Shown one piece after another: positions 26,363-34,299 of a stretch of DNA of 64,000 nt. The position numbers were made by a program, and so were the translations under genes. Numbering within the stretch: position 1 is the stretch's first letter; the number at the start of each line of letters is the position of its first letter. Location: positions 124,001-188,000 of the forward strand of contig NZ_JAJALK010000001.1 in assembly GCF_020523825.1 (NCBI RefSeq). The letters are read 5' to 3'. The notes under the pieces were generated by a model. That model did not search any database. It saw only the letters and a program-made list of their open reading frames with translations, and was not told where the DNA came from. This DNA comes from Methylobacterium brachiatum (GTDB taxonomy: Bacteria > Pseudomonadota > Alphaproteobacteria > Rhizobiales > Beijerinckiaceae).

Positions 26363-27031
26363 ATGGCGATGTCCTGGCAAGTACATTGGCTTGAGGCCTC
26401 GGGCGATCTGCGGCCCTGGCGCGAGACGATTGCGGCGGAGATCGCCATCGCCCGCGACGCCATCGCCCGCGTCCTGCCCCCGCCGGCCCTGGACATCGTG
26501 GTGGATCGCAATTCCGACGCGGTCATCCCGGAGATCGGCACGGCGGCCCAGGCCCATCGTCCGACCGTCGTCTGGCTGACCCTGGATCCCGACAACGCCA
26601 ACTTCGCAACGTCCCTGCGCACGGGAGACATTCGCCGGACGATGGTGCACGAGGTGCATCACTGCCTGCGCATGACCGGGCCGGGTTACGGCACGACGCT
26701 CGGCGAAACCCTGGTCAGCGAGGGCCTGGCCGGCCGGTTCGCCAGCCACCTATTCGGCACGCCGCTCGAACCGTGGGAATGCGCCGTCTCCGACGCCGTG
26801 CTGGCGGCCAACCGTCCCGATGCCGCTGCGCTGGCGGCGACGGATTACGATCATGCCGCGTGGTTCTACGGGACAGGCGGGCGCTACCCGCGCTGGCTCG
26901 GCTACACGCTCGGATACCGGATCGTCGGGGATTGGCTCGCGGCGGGTCCGGCGCCCGATGGGGACTTGTGGGTGAACGTCCCGGCCGACACCGTGCTGGC
27001 GGCGGCGCGGGGGCGCACGTTGGCGGCATGA
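26363..27031 (+). CDS. Predicted zinc metalloprotease (DUF2268-like)
   Basis: 222 aa; ATG at 26363 or 26369. The zincin motif HEVHH lies near residue 97 in RRTMVHEVHHCLRM, with a downstream Glu candidate in LVSEGLAGRFASHLFG (a gluzincin-like second motif), as in DUF2268 proteins. C-terminal YTLGYRIVGDWLA is also conserved in that group. No signal peptide is seen, so it is probably cytoplasmic. The stop overlaps the acetyltransferase start (ATGA), giving a two-gene operon. Confidence 0.75.
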   Translation: MAMSWQVHWLEASGDLRPWRETIAAEIAIARDAIARVLPPPALDIVVDRNSDAVIPEIGTAAQAHRPTVVWLTLDPDNANFATSLRTGDIRRTMVHEVHHCLRMTGPGYGTTLGETLVSEGLAGRFASHLFGTPLEPWECAVSDAVLAANRPDAAALAATDYDHAAWFYGTGGRYPRWLGYTLGYRIVGDWLAAGPAPDGDLWVNVPADTVLAAARGRTLAA

Positions 27032-27540
27032 CCGGCGCGCCTTTCGCCGTGATGCGCCTGAGCGGTGCAGACGCGACCGATTTTCGTGAGCTTCGGCTGG
27101 ACGGTCTGCGCAGGCATCCCGAAGCCTTCGGGGCGTCTTACGAGGAAGAGGTGCGTCAAACGCTCGACGATTCGCGGCGTCGCTTGGAGAACGGCATCGT
27201 CTTCGGCGCGCGCCGAAATAACTTACCCCCTCTCGACGGCATCGCCGGGCTGTTCATTCCGGAGGGGATCAAAACCCGGCACAAGGGTGTGCTCTGGGGC
27301 ATGTATGTCCGGCCCGAAGCTCGCGACTTGGGCCTCGGGTCGGCGCTCCTGGCCCGGGTTATCGAGCACGCCGGCGGTGTGGTGGAGGAACTGACCTTGG
27401 CGGTCGAAGCGTCTAACGATCAGGCGCTTAGTCTCTACAGACGTGCCGGCTTTGAAGAATATGGACTGGAAGAGCGAGCACTGAAAGTCGCGGACCGGTA
27501 CTACGGTGAAATTTTGATGCGCCTGATGTTAGTATCGTAA
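27028..27540 (+). CDS. GNAT-family N-acetyltransferase
   Basis: 170 aa from the ATG at 27028 that overlaps the protease stop by 4 nt. Acetyl-CoA binding motif A is visible as GVLWGMYVRPEARDLGLGSALLARV (near residues 90-115, R/Q-x-x-G-x-G/A type), followed by LAVEASNDQALSLYRRAGFEEYG, the C-terminal GNAT block. The acceptor is unknown. It converges on crtC across a repeat-like hairpin. Confidence 0.85.
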   Translation: MTGAPFAVMRLSGADATDFRELRLDGLRRHPEAFGASYEEEVRQTLDDSRRRLENGIVFGARRNNLPPLDGIAGLFIPEGIKTRHKGVLWGMYVRPEARDLGLGSALLARVIEHAGGVVEELTLAVEASNDQALSLYRRAGFEEYGLEERALKVADRYYGEILMRLMLVS

Positions 27541-27584
27541 GCCGCTGTATTTTCGAACTTGCTCGGAAATTCAACGCAGAGTCC

Positions 27585-27660
27585 AACCCCCGCCCCCATC
27601 CTGAGGCCTTCGCGTCGCCGCGGCACCTGGGGATGAGGTGGAGGGTGGGAGGTTCGAAGC
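27585..27660. repeat. Imperfect inverted repeat between convergent genes
   Basis: CCCCCATCCTGAGGCC on the left and CCTGGGGATGAGGTGG on the right form imperfect arms around a GC-rich centre. The CATCCTGAGG / GGATGAGG pattern resembles interspersed repeats that are common in alphaproteobacterial genomes. It lies between the acetyltransferase and crtC and may end both transcripts. Confidence 0.35.
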
Positions 27661-27734
27661 CGATGGGCTGCGCCTGAGCGACGACGAACCCGGACAACGC
27701 AGGGACGGCGACAGGCTGTTCCAAACCCAAAACC

Positions 27735-28595
27735 TCACCCCGCATAGGGCCGCGGCATGCGGAACGGCAGCATCAGCTGCACCAGCGGGTTGCGGAAGCG
27801 ATCGAGCGACAGGCTCTCATGCACCGCCCGCACCGGCTCGCCGGCGAGCGTCGAGGCGAGCAGGGAGCGGGAATAGAACGGCGTGTCTTCGAAGGTGGTG
27901 AGCACCCGGGCGCGGCCGTCGTCGCTGCGGGTCTCCCGGGGCATGCGCCAGAACGATGTGGACGGCAGGGGGGCAGCCAGCGGCGGGCGGATCTCCCGGC
28001 GGTTGCCGTCGTGAGAGAAGCGCAGCGACAGGTTCTGGCCGCCGCCGTCGCGGTGGCGCACGTCGTACAGAATTGCGGCGCCGTCCGGCAGGTCGGCCCG
28101 GCACCAGGTCCAGCGGGTGAAGGCCGCGGCCAGCGGCTCGTCGCCGTCATTGGTGTCGAAATAGCCGCTGCCGGTCCAGCGGAGGTTCGGCTGGTCGAGC
28201 TCGACTTCGACGCGGGAGGACGGCGCCATCGGCCACCAGCGGTGCCGGCCGTTCGGGTCGAGCTGGAACGGGCCGGAGGTGAAGCCGCGCGGGGTGAGCC
28301 GCACCGTGCCGCGCACCCGCCGGGGGAGGGGGGCGCCGCGCTCGTCGATCTGGATCGTCAGCGTCGTGCCGTCCCACGCCATGGCACTCGGACCGATGGC
28401 GATGGAATGCCGGCTTCGGGACAAGCTGGCGGCGCCGCGCTCGGTCATGGCGAAGCGTGTCCGGTCGCCGTAGAGCACGACGTTCATCGCGCAATGCGCG
28501 AACGGGTCCTTGTCGGCGCGCCAGCCGTAATAGGGCGAGAACACGCTGCCGATGAAGGCGATGATCGTCAGCCCCTGGCGGCCGTCGTCGCTCAC
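27735..28595 (-). CDS. crtC: Carotenoid 1,2-hydratase (CrtC)
   Basis: 286 aa from a GTG at 28595, which overlaps the crtD stop (GTGA). It hydrates the end double bond of neurosporene or lycopene in the spheroidene/spirilloxanthin branch. Motifs: IAFIGSVFSPYYGWR, HCAMNVVLYG, RWTWCRADLP and TTFEDTPFYSRSLL are characteristic. Coding similarity appears to extend upstream in the same frame (FDGPVAQNGYAWWYVDAVSD), but there is no ATG/GTG/TTG there for many codons, so the true N-terminus is uncertain. It is the last gene of crtDC, under the crtD promoter. Confidence 0.85.
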   Translation of the reverse strand: MSDDGRQGLTIIAFIGSVFSPYYGWRADKDPFAHCAMNVVLYGDRTRFAMTERGAASLSRSRHSIAIGPSAMAWDGTTLTIQIDERGAPLPRRVRGTVRLTPRGFTSGPFQLDPNGRHRWWPMAPSSRVEVELDQPNLRWTGSGYFDTNDGDEPLAAAFTRWTWCRADLPDGAAILYDVRHRDGGGQNLSLRFSHDGNRREIRPPLAAPLPSTSFWRMPRETRSDDGRARVLTTFEDTPFYSRSLLASTLAGEPVRAVHESLSLDRFRNPLVQLMLPFRMPRPYAG

Positions 28596-30154
28596 CGCAT
28601 CGACGTACCACCACGCGTAGCCGTTCTGCGCGACCGGGCCGTCGAATCGCGGTCCTGCAGGATCGCCGCCGCCGCCAGCCGGCCCGATTGCGCCGCCATC
28701 GGCACGCCCGGGCCGGGATGGATCGAGCCCCCCGCCAGGTACAGGCCGGGCAGGGCGGTCCGGGCCCCCGCGCGCTTGAAGGTCGACGCCCAGCCCTGCG
28801 GCGCCCTCCCGTAGAGCGCTCCCGCGCTCCCGGGAAACCGGCTCTCGAACCCCGCCGGATCGGTCAAGACCGGGGGCGAGGCCATCGCCAAGGTCAGACC
28901 GCAGGCTTCCAGGCGGCGGCTCAGATTCGTCGCGCATGTCTCGATCTCCGAGGGCGTCGGCGGGCGGTCCCGGCCGTCGGCCGGGGCGTTGACGAGCAGG
29001 AGCAGGCGCTCCGGCCCGGTGGGCTCCGCACCGGACTCGGTCCGGTCCTGGGCGCAGAGGTAGACCGTGGGGTCGTCGGGCAGGCGCCGCCGGCGCAGGA
29101 TCGTGTCGAACTCGGCCCGGTAATCGCCCGAGAAGAACACGTTGTGATGGGCCAGCGGAAAGCCGCTGGGCTTCGCGACGGCCGCGAGGGTCAGCGCGGA
29201 GAGCGAGCGCTCGGAAGGCGCCAGGCGTTCGCCCATCGGCGCCGCCTCCTGGCCGAACAGACCGGTGCCCAAAGCCGATGCATCGGCGTTGCAGACGACG
29301 CAGTCGGCGGAGATCGTCTCGCCATCCGCCAGGATCACGCCCGAGACCCGACCGCCCGCGGTGACGATCCGGTCCACATGCGCGCCGTAGCGGAACGTCG
29401 CCCCGCGCTGCGCCGCCAGGTCGGCCACCGACTTGGCGAGGGCGCTCATGCCGCCCGCCACCGTCCAGATTCCGGCCTGCTCGACATGGGCCACCAGCAT
29501 CAGGGTCGCCGGCGCGGTGAACGGCGAGGCGCCGCAATAGGTGGCGTAGCGCCCGAACAGTTGCAGTAACCGGGGATCGCGGAAGAACGTGCCGAGCGCC
29601 GACCACAGGGTGGCGAAGGGCTGGATCCGCCACAAATCGCCCAGCCCCGAGATCCCGACTCGCTGGGCCAGCCCGGTGGGACTGGTGCGACCCTCGCGAA
29701 TGAACGGCCCCTCCAGGGTCCGGTAGACCTCGGCGGAGCGGGCGCAGAACCGGCGGTATCCCTCGGCCTCCCGGGACCCGGCAAAGGCCTCGATCGCGGC
29801 CGCCGAGGTGTCGAGATCGGCGGACAGGTCCAGGCGCTCGTCGCGCGTCCAGGCGTGGCGGGCCAGGAGTCCGGCGGGCGCTAGCGTCGCGTGCTCCTCG
29901 AAGGCAGCGCCGGATTCGGCGAACAATTCCTCGAAGACCCAGCGCATCGTGAACACGGTCGGGCCGGTTTCGACGCGGGAATCGCCCACCCGGACGCTCG
30001 CCATCTTGCCGCCCGGCCGCGCGGCCCGCTCAACCACCGTTACGTCCAGCCCGGCATGGGCCAACCGTAAGGCGGCGGCCAGACCGCCGATCCCGGCCCC
30101 GATCACGACGACGCGTTCCTGCGCCACGCTGAACCCCGCCTCCAACCGCACCAT
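28592..30154 (-). CDS. crtD: Carotenoid 3,4-desaturase (methoxyneurosporene dehydrogenase, CrtD)
   Basis: 520 aa from the ATG at 30154. A TTG at 30178 falls inside the operator and is rejected. CrtI-family FAD desaturase acting on hydroxylated/methoxylated carotenoids. Seen: FAD site VIGAGIGGLAAALRLAHAG near residue 15, ERAARPGGKM, ETGPTVFTMRW, and the C-terminal LYLAGGSIHPGPGVPMAAQS. The frame then continues about 25 residues past the usual end, overlapping the presumed start of CrtC. It diverges from crtE across a PpsR/CrtJ-type palindrome. With CrtC and CrtF it indicates spirilloxanthin-type carotenoids. Confidence 0.92.
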   Translation of the reverse strand: MVRLEAGFSVAQERVVVIGAGIGGLAAALRLAHAGLDVTVVERAARPGGKMASVRVGDSRVETGPTVFTMRWVFEELFAESGAAFEEHATLAPAGLLARHAWTRDERLDLSADLDTSAAAIEAFAGSREAEGYRRFCARSAEVYRTLEGPFIREGRTSPTGLAQRVGISGLGDLWRIQPFATLWSALGTFFRDPRLLQLFGRYATYCGASPFTAPATLMLVAHVEQAGIWTVAGGMSALAKSVADLAAQRGATFRYGAHVDRIVTAGGRVSGVILADGETISADCVVCNADASALGTGLFGQEAAPMGERLAPSERSLSALTLAAVAKPSGFPLAHHNVFFSGDYRAEFDTILRRRRLPDDPTVYLCAQDRTESGAEPTGPERLLLLVNAPADGRDRPPTPSEIETCATNLSRRLEACGLTLAMASPPVLTDPAGFESRFPGSAGALYGRAPQGWASTFKRAGARTALPGLYLAGGSIHPGPGVPMAAQSGRLAAAAILQDRDSTARSRRTATRGGTSMR

Positions 30155-30173
30155 CGGGATTGATCTGCGGCCC

Positions 30174-30203
30174 GACAAGTGTCAATAAGAAATGACACTT
30201 GTC
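30174..30203. promoter_or_regulatory. PpsR/CrtJ-type operator between crtD and crtE
   Basis: Perfect inverted repeat GACAAGTGTCA (30174-30184) and TGACACTTGTC (30193-30203) with an 8-nt spacer. Inside it TGT (30180) and ACA (30195) are separated by exactly 12 nt, the TGT-N12-ACA consensus of the redox repressor PpsR/CrtJ. ATGACA in its right arm and TGATAA 18 bp downstream could be the crtE promoter, so binding would block crtE and probably crtDC. Confidence 0.75.
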
Positions 30204-30236
30204 GCTGACAACCGATGATAACACGGGAGGCGCGTC

Positions 30237-31106
30237 ATGGAGTCGGGCCGGCGGATCGAACAGGCGCTGGACCGCGCCGTGGCCTATGCCGAGGCGCCGG
30301 GCGCGCCGCCCCTGCTGGCCGAGGCCCTGCGCTACGCCGTCTTCCCCGGCGGGCACCGTATCCGGCCCCGCCTCTGCCTGTCGGTCGCCCGGGCCTGCGG
30401 CGACGACGACCCGGCCTCCTCAGAGGCCGCCGCCGCCGCGATCGAGCTGCTGCACTGCGCCTCCCTGGTCCACGACGACCTGCCCTGCTTCGACGACGCC
30501 CCCCTGCGCCGCCAGAAGCCGACGGTCCACGTCGCCTACGGCGAGCCGATCGCGGTGCTCGCCGGCGATGCCCTGATCGTCCTGGCCTTCGAGACCCTGG
30601 CCCGCGCCGCCGGACCCTATCCGGTCAGGCTCGGGCGCCTTGTCAGCCTTCTCGGCCGCGCCGCCGGCTCGCCCAGCGGGATCGCGGCCGGGCAGGCCTG
30701 GGAATCGGAGGCCCATATCAGCCTCAGCGACTACCAGCAGGCCAAGACCGGCGCCTTGTTCGCCGCCGCCACCGTGCTGGGGGCCGCCGCCGCCGGATCC
30801 GATCCGGAGCCCTGGCGCCGCCTCGGTGAGTGCCTGGGCGAGGCCTATCAGGTCGCCGACGACCTGCGCGACGTCGCCTGCCGCCAGGAGGAGATCGGCA
30901 AGCCCGCCGGCCGGGACGCCACCCTCGGGCGCCCCAACGCCGCCGCCCTGCTCGGCACCGACGGCGCCCTCGACCGCCTGGCCCGGCTCACCCGCGACGC
31001 GGTGGCGGCGATCCCGGCCTGCCCGGGCTTGGCGCAGCTCAAGGCCGAGATCGAGGCGCAGGCGCGGCTGTTCCTGCCGGCGAGCCTGCGCGCGGTGGCG
31101 GCCTGA
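30237..31106 (+). CDS. crtE: Geranylgeranyl diphosphate synthase (CrtE)
   Basis: 289 aa, GGGAGG ribosome site 6 nt before the ATG. Polyprenyl synthase family: first Asp-rich motif DDLPCFD from residue 80 with DDAPLRR following, FPGGHRIRPRL substrate motif near residue 40, and second Asp-rich motif DDLRD near residue 207. It makes C20 GGPP for phytoene (CrtB at 1.4 kb) and for the bacteriochlorophyll tail. First gene of the long plus-strand superoperon crtEF-bchCXYZ-puf. Confidence 0.95.
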   Translation: MESGRRIEQALDRAVAYAEAPGAPPLLAEALRYAVFPGGHRIRPRLCLSVARACGDDDPASSEAAAAAIELLHCASLVHDDLPCFDDAPLRRQKPTVHVAYGEPIAVLAGDALIVLAFETLARAAGPYPVRLGRLVSLLGRAAGSPSGIAAGQAWESEAHISLSDYQQAKTGALFAAATVLGAAAAGSDPEPWRRLGECLGEAYQVADDLRDVACRQEEIGKPAGRDATLGRPNAAALLGTDGALDRLARLTRDAVAAIPACPGLAQLKAEIEAQARLFLPASLRAVAA

Positions 31107-31138
31107 CCGCCGGCTCGGTTCCCCGCTCCGGCGCGACC

Positions 31139-32257
31139 TTGGCCGCGCCGGCCTCGCTGCGCGACCGCTGGCTCGGCTGGCGCAACCGCCTCGTGGCGAG
31201 CCCGCGTTTCCAGCGCTGGGCGGCGGGTTTCCCGCTGACCCGGGGCATCGCCCGGAAGAACACGCGGGCTTTGTTCGATCTCTGCGCCGGCTTCGTCTAC
31301 GCCCAGGTGCTGACCGCCTGCATCCGGCTCGACCTGTTCCGGATCCTCAGCGAGGGGCCGCTGCCCCTCGAGGTGCTGGCCCGCCGGCTCGATCTCCCGC
31401 TCGAGAACGCGCGCTGCCTGCTGCGCGCCGCGGCTTCGCTGGATCTCGTCCGGGCGCTGCCCGGCGACCGCTTCGGCCTCGCCGATCTCGGCGCCGCGCT
31501 CACCGGCAATCCCGGGATCGCCGCGATGGTCGAGCACCACGCGCTGCTCTATGCCGATCTCGCCGATCCGGTCGCGCTGCTGCGCGGCGCGGCGGGACCG
31601 ACCCGGCTGGCGGGCTACTGGCCTTACGCGTCCGGCGCGATCGGCGATGCCGCGTCGGTCGCCCCCTATGGCGGCCTGATGGGCGCCTCGCAGGCGCTGA
31701 TCGCGGACGACGTGCTCGATGCCTGCGACCTGTCCCGCAGCCGGCACCTCATGGATGTCGGCGGCGGCGAGGGCGCCTTCCTGCAGGCCGTCGCGGCCCG
31801 TCACGCCGCGTTGGGCCTCACGCTCTTCGATCTCCCGGCGGTCGCGGACCGCGCCGCCGAGCGACTCGCGCAGATCGGGCTGGCCGAGCGGATCGCCTGC
31901 CGCGGCGGAAGCTTCCACGATGGCCTGCCCACAGGCGCCGACACGATCACGCTGATCCGCATCCTCCACGATCACGACGACGCCCCGGCCCAGGCCCTCC
32001 TCGCGGCCGCGCACGCGGCACTGCCCCCCGGCGGCACGCTGATCCTCGCCGAGCCGATGGCCGGCACGCCCGGCGCCGAGCCGGTCGGCGATGCGTATTT
32101 CGGCTTCTACCTCCTGGCCATGGGATCGGGCCGGCCGCGTCGCGCCGAGGAACTGCACGAGATGCTGCGCCAGGCCGGTTTCACCGCGTCCAAGGAGCGG
32201 CCGACGCGCAGACCGCTCCTGACCCGCCTGATCGTCACGCAGAAAGACGCCCGCTAG
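31139..32257 (+). CDS. crtF: Hydroxyneurosporene O-methyltransferase (CrtF)
   Basis: 372 aa if started at the TTG at 31139. There is no ATG or good ribosome site; a CTG overlapping the crtE stop (CTGA at 31102) and a GTG near 31190 are alternatives. N-terminal dimerisation region: FDLCAGFVYAQVLTACIRLDLF. SAM site: LMDVGGGEGAFLQAVAARH. Then RILHDHDDAPAQALL and LILAEPMAGTPGAEP, all typical of CrtF. It methylates the C1 hydroxyl of carotenoids after CrtC action. The bchC promoter and tandem PpsR sites follow its stop immediately. Confidence 0.9.
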   Translation: MAAPASLRDRWLGWRNRLVASPRFQRWAAGFPLTRGIARKNTRALFDLCAGFVYAQVLTACIRLDLFRILSEGPLPLEVLARRLDLPLENARCLLRAAASLDLVRALPGDRFGLADLGAALTGNPGIAAMVEHHALLYADLADPVALLRGAAGPTRLAGYWPYASGAIGDAASVAPYGGLMGASQALIADDVLDACDLSRSRHLMDVGGGEGAFLQAVAARHAALGLTLFDLPAVADRAAERLAQIGLAERIACRGGSFHDGLPTGADTITLIRILHDHDDAPAQALLAAAHAALPPGGTLILAEPMAGTPGAEPVGDAYFGFYLLAMGSGRPRRAEELHEMLRQAGFTASKERPTRRPLLTRLIVTQKDAR

Positions 32258-32301
32258 TGTAAGAATAACTTGACGCAGGTTTGTGTCTATCTAGGATGAC
32301 A
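32258..32301 (+). promoter_or_regulatory. Tandem PpsR/CrtJ sites over the bchC promoter
   Basis: Site 1 (32258-32275) is TGT-N12-ACG, one base off consensus. Site 2 (32284-32301) is TGT-N12-ACA inside the palindrome TTGTGTC...GACACAA (32281-32304). They are separated by exactly 8 bp. A sigma-70-like promoter, TTGACG (32270-32275), 16 bp, TAGGAT (32292-32297), is embedded so that site 1 covers the -35 and site 2 the -10. This reproduces the arrangement known for CrtJ repression of bchC in Rhodobacter capsulatus. Confidence 0.75.
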
Positions 32302-32356
32302 CAAGGCGGCCCCAGAGCGGCGAGAGTCGCGAGACACAGGGCGGAACATTCCAGTC

Positions 32357-33295
32357 ATGGACGCTCTTGCCGTCATCCTCGAACGTCCGGAAAGCTTGGC
32401 GCTCAACCGCCTGCCCTTGACGCCGCCCGCCGCCGCCGACGCCGTCGTGGCGATTGCCTGGAGCGGGATCAGCACCGGGACCGAGCGTCTCCTCTGGTCC
32501 GGCCGCATGCCGCCCTTTCCCGGGATGGGCTACCCGTTGGTCCCCGGCTACGAGTCCGTCGGCACGGTGGTCGAGGCCGGCGCCGATGCTGCGGTTTGGG
32601 TCGGCCAGACTGTCTTCGTCCCCGGCGCGCGCTGCTTCGGCGCTGTCCGCGGCCTGTTCGGCGGCGCCGCCTCGCACCTCGTCGCCCCGGCGGCCCGCCT
32701 CGTGCCCGTGGATGCCGCGCTCGGCGACCGCGCCTGCCTGATCGCCCTCGCCGCCACCGCCTACCGGGCGCTCGGCGGCCTTCGTCCCGGGGCGACGCCG
32801 CTCATCGTCGGGCACGGGGTGCTCGGGCGGCTCCTCGCGCGTCTCACCGTGGCGGCCGGCGCCGAGCCGACCGTCTGGGAGCGGGACCCCGCCCGGCGGG
32901 AGGGTGACCCCAGCTACACGGTTCTGGCGCCCGAGGAGGATGCCCGGCGCGACTACGCGGTCATCACCGATGTCAGCGGCGACGCCTCCGGCCTCGACGG
33001 CCTGATCGCCCGCCTGGCGCCCGGCGGCGAGATCGTGCTCGCCGGCTTCTACGAGGCGCCCCTGTTCTTCGCCTTCCCGCCCGCCTTCATGCGCGAGGCG
33101 CGAATCCGGATCTCGGCCGAGTTCCGCCCCGACGATCTCGCCGCCGTCACGGCTCTGATCGAGGGCGGCCGGCTCTCCCTCGACGGGCTGATCACCCACC
33201 GCGTCCCGGCGGCGCAAGCCCAGGACGCCTACCGCACCGCCTTCGCCGATCCCGCCTGCCTGAAGATGATTCTCGACTGGAGGGACGCCGCGTGA
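32357..33295 (+). CDS. bchC: 3-hydroxyethyl bacteriochlorophyllide a dehydrogenase (BchC)
   Basis: 312 aa medium-chain dehydrogenase-like protein. It oxidises the 3-hydroxyethyl side chain to the acetyl group of bacteriochlorophyll a. Seen: SGISTGTERLLWSG, FPGMGYPLVPGYESVGTVVEAG, ARCFGAVRGLFGGAASHL and the short Rossmann motif VGHGVLGRLLARL near residue 155. The stop overlaps bchX (GTGA). Own promoter with two PpsR-type sites lies 55-100 bp upstream. Confidence 0.95.
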   Translation: MDALAVILERPESLALNRLPLTPPAAADAVVAIAWSGISTGTERLLWSGRMPPFPGMGYPLVPGYESVGTVVEAGADAAVWVGQTVFVPGARCFGAVRGLFGGAASHLVAPAARLVPVDAALGDRACLIALAATAYRALGGLRPGATPLIVGHGVLGRLLARLTVAAGAEPTVWERDPARREGDPSYTVLAPEEDARRDYAVITDVSGDASGLDGLIARLAPGGEIVLAGFYEAPLFFAFPPAFMREARIRISAEFRPDDLAAVTALIEGGRLSLDGLITHRVPAAQAQDAYRTAFADPACLKMILDWRDAA

Positions 33296-34296
33296 ACGTG
33301 CAGCTCAGCAAGGCCGCCCTCGACCAGGCCACCCAGCTCCGCGCCGAGGCGGCGATCGAGCCGGATGCGGTCGCGACCGCCCCGGTGACGAAAGAGACGC
33401 AGATCATCGCGATCTACGGCAAGGGCGGCATCGGCAAGTCGTTCACGCTCGCCAATCTCAGCTACATGATGGCCCAGCAGGGCAAGAAGGTCTTGCTGAT
33501 CGGCTGCGACCCGAAGAGCGACACGACCTCGCTGCTGTTCGGCGGCAAGGCCTGCCCGACGATCATTGAGACCTCGACCCGGAAGAAGCTCGCCGGCGAG
33601 CCGGTGGCGATCGGCGATGTCTGCTTCAAGCGCGATGGCGTCTACGCCATGGAGCTCGGCGGGCCCGAGGTCGGGCGCGGCTGCGGCGGGCGGGGCATCA
33701 TTCACGGCTTCGAGCTGCTGGAGAAGCTCGGCTTCCATGAATGGGGCTTCGACTTCGTCCTGCTCGATTTCCTGGGCGACGTGGTCTGCGGCGGCTTCGG
33801 CCTGCCGATCGCCCGGGACATGTGCCAGAAGGTCATCGTCGTCGGCTCGAACGACCTGCAATCGCTCTACGTCGCCAACAACGTCTGCTCGGCGGTGGAG
33901 TATTTCCGCAAGCTCGGCGGCAATGTCGGCGTCGGCGGCCTGGTGATCAACAAGGATGACGGCACTGGGGAGGCCGAGGCCTTCGCGTCCGCCGCCGGCA
34001 TCCCGGTCCTGGCCTCGATCCCGGCCGACGACGACATCCGCCGCAAGAGCGCCAATTACGAGATCATCGGTCGGCCAGAGAGCCGCTGGGGCAGCCTGTT
34101 CTCGGACCTGGCGGCCAATGTCGCCGAGGCGGCCCCGCACCGGCCGACGCCGCTGACGCAGGACGGGCTGCTCGGCCTGTTCTCCAGCGACGTGACCGGC
34201 CGCGACGTGGTCCTGGTCCCGGCGACCCACGAGGACATGTGCGGCGTCGCGCACGTGGCCAAGCCGTCCCTCGAAGTCGTCTACGACGAGGTCTAG
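33292..34296 (+). CDS. bchX: Chlorophyllide a reductase iron protein (BchX)
   Basis: 334 aa NifH-like ATPase that passes electrons to BchYZ for reduction of ring B of chlorophyllide a. P-loop GKGGIGKSFT from residue 43, then GCDPKSDTTS. [4Fe-4S] cysteines are in GRGCGGRGIIHGFELL and DVVCGGFGLPIARDMC. The GTG start overlaps the bchC stop. It is separated from bchY by 3 nt. Confidence 0.96.
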   Translation: MNVQLSKAALDQATQLRAEAAIEPDAVATAPVTKETQIIAIYGKGGIGKSFTLANLSYMMAQQGKKVLLIGCDPKSDTTSLLFGGKACPTIIETSTRKKLAGEPVAIGDVCFKRDGVYAMELGGPEVGRGCGGRGIIHGFELLEKLGFHEWGFDFVLLDFLGDVVCGGFGLPIARDMCQKVIVVGSNDLQSLYVANNVCSAVEYFRKLGGNVGVGGLVINKDDGTGEAEAFASAAGIPVLASIPADDDIRRKSANYEIIGRPESRWGSLFSDLAANVAEAAPHRPTPLTQDGLLGLFSSDVTGRDVVLVPATHEDMCGVAHVAKPSLEVVYDEV

Positions 34297-34299
34297 GGC

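Noticed and set aside
27735..28595. crtC as a pseudogene because of its missing start
   Set aside because: All internal CrtC motifs are intact and a GTG start coupled to crtD exists, so it is treated as a gene with an uncertain N-terminus.
30155..30178. TTG start of crtD at 30178
   Set aside because: It falls inside the PpsR-type palindrome and has no ribosome site; the ATG at 30154 gives the normal N-terminus.
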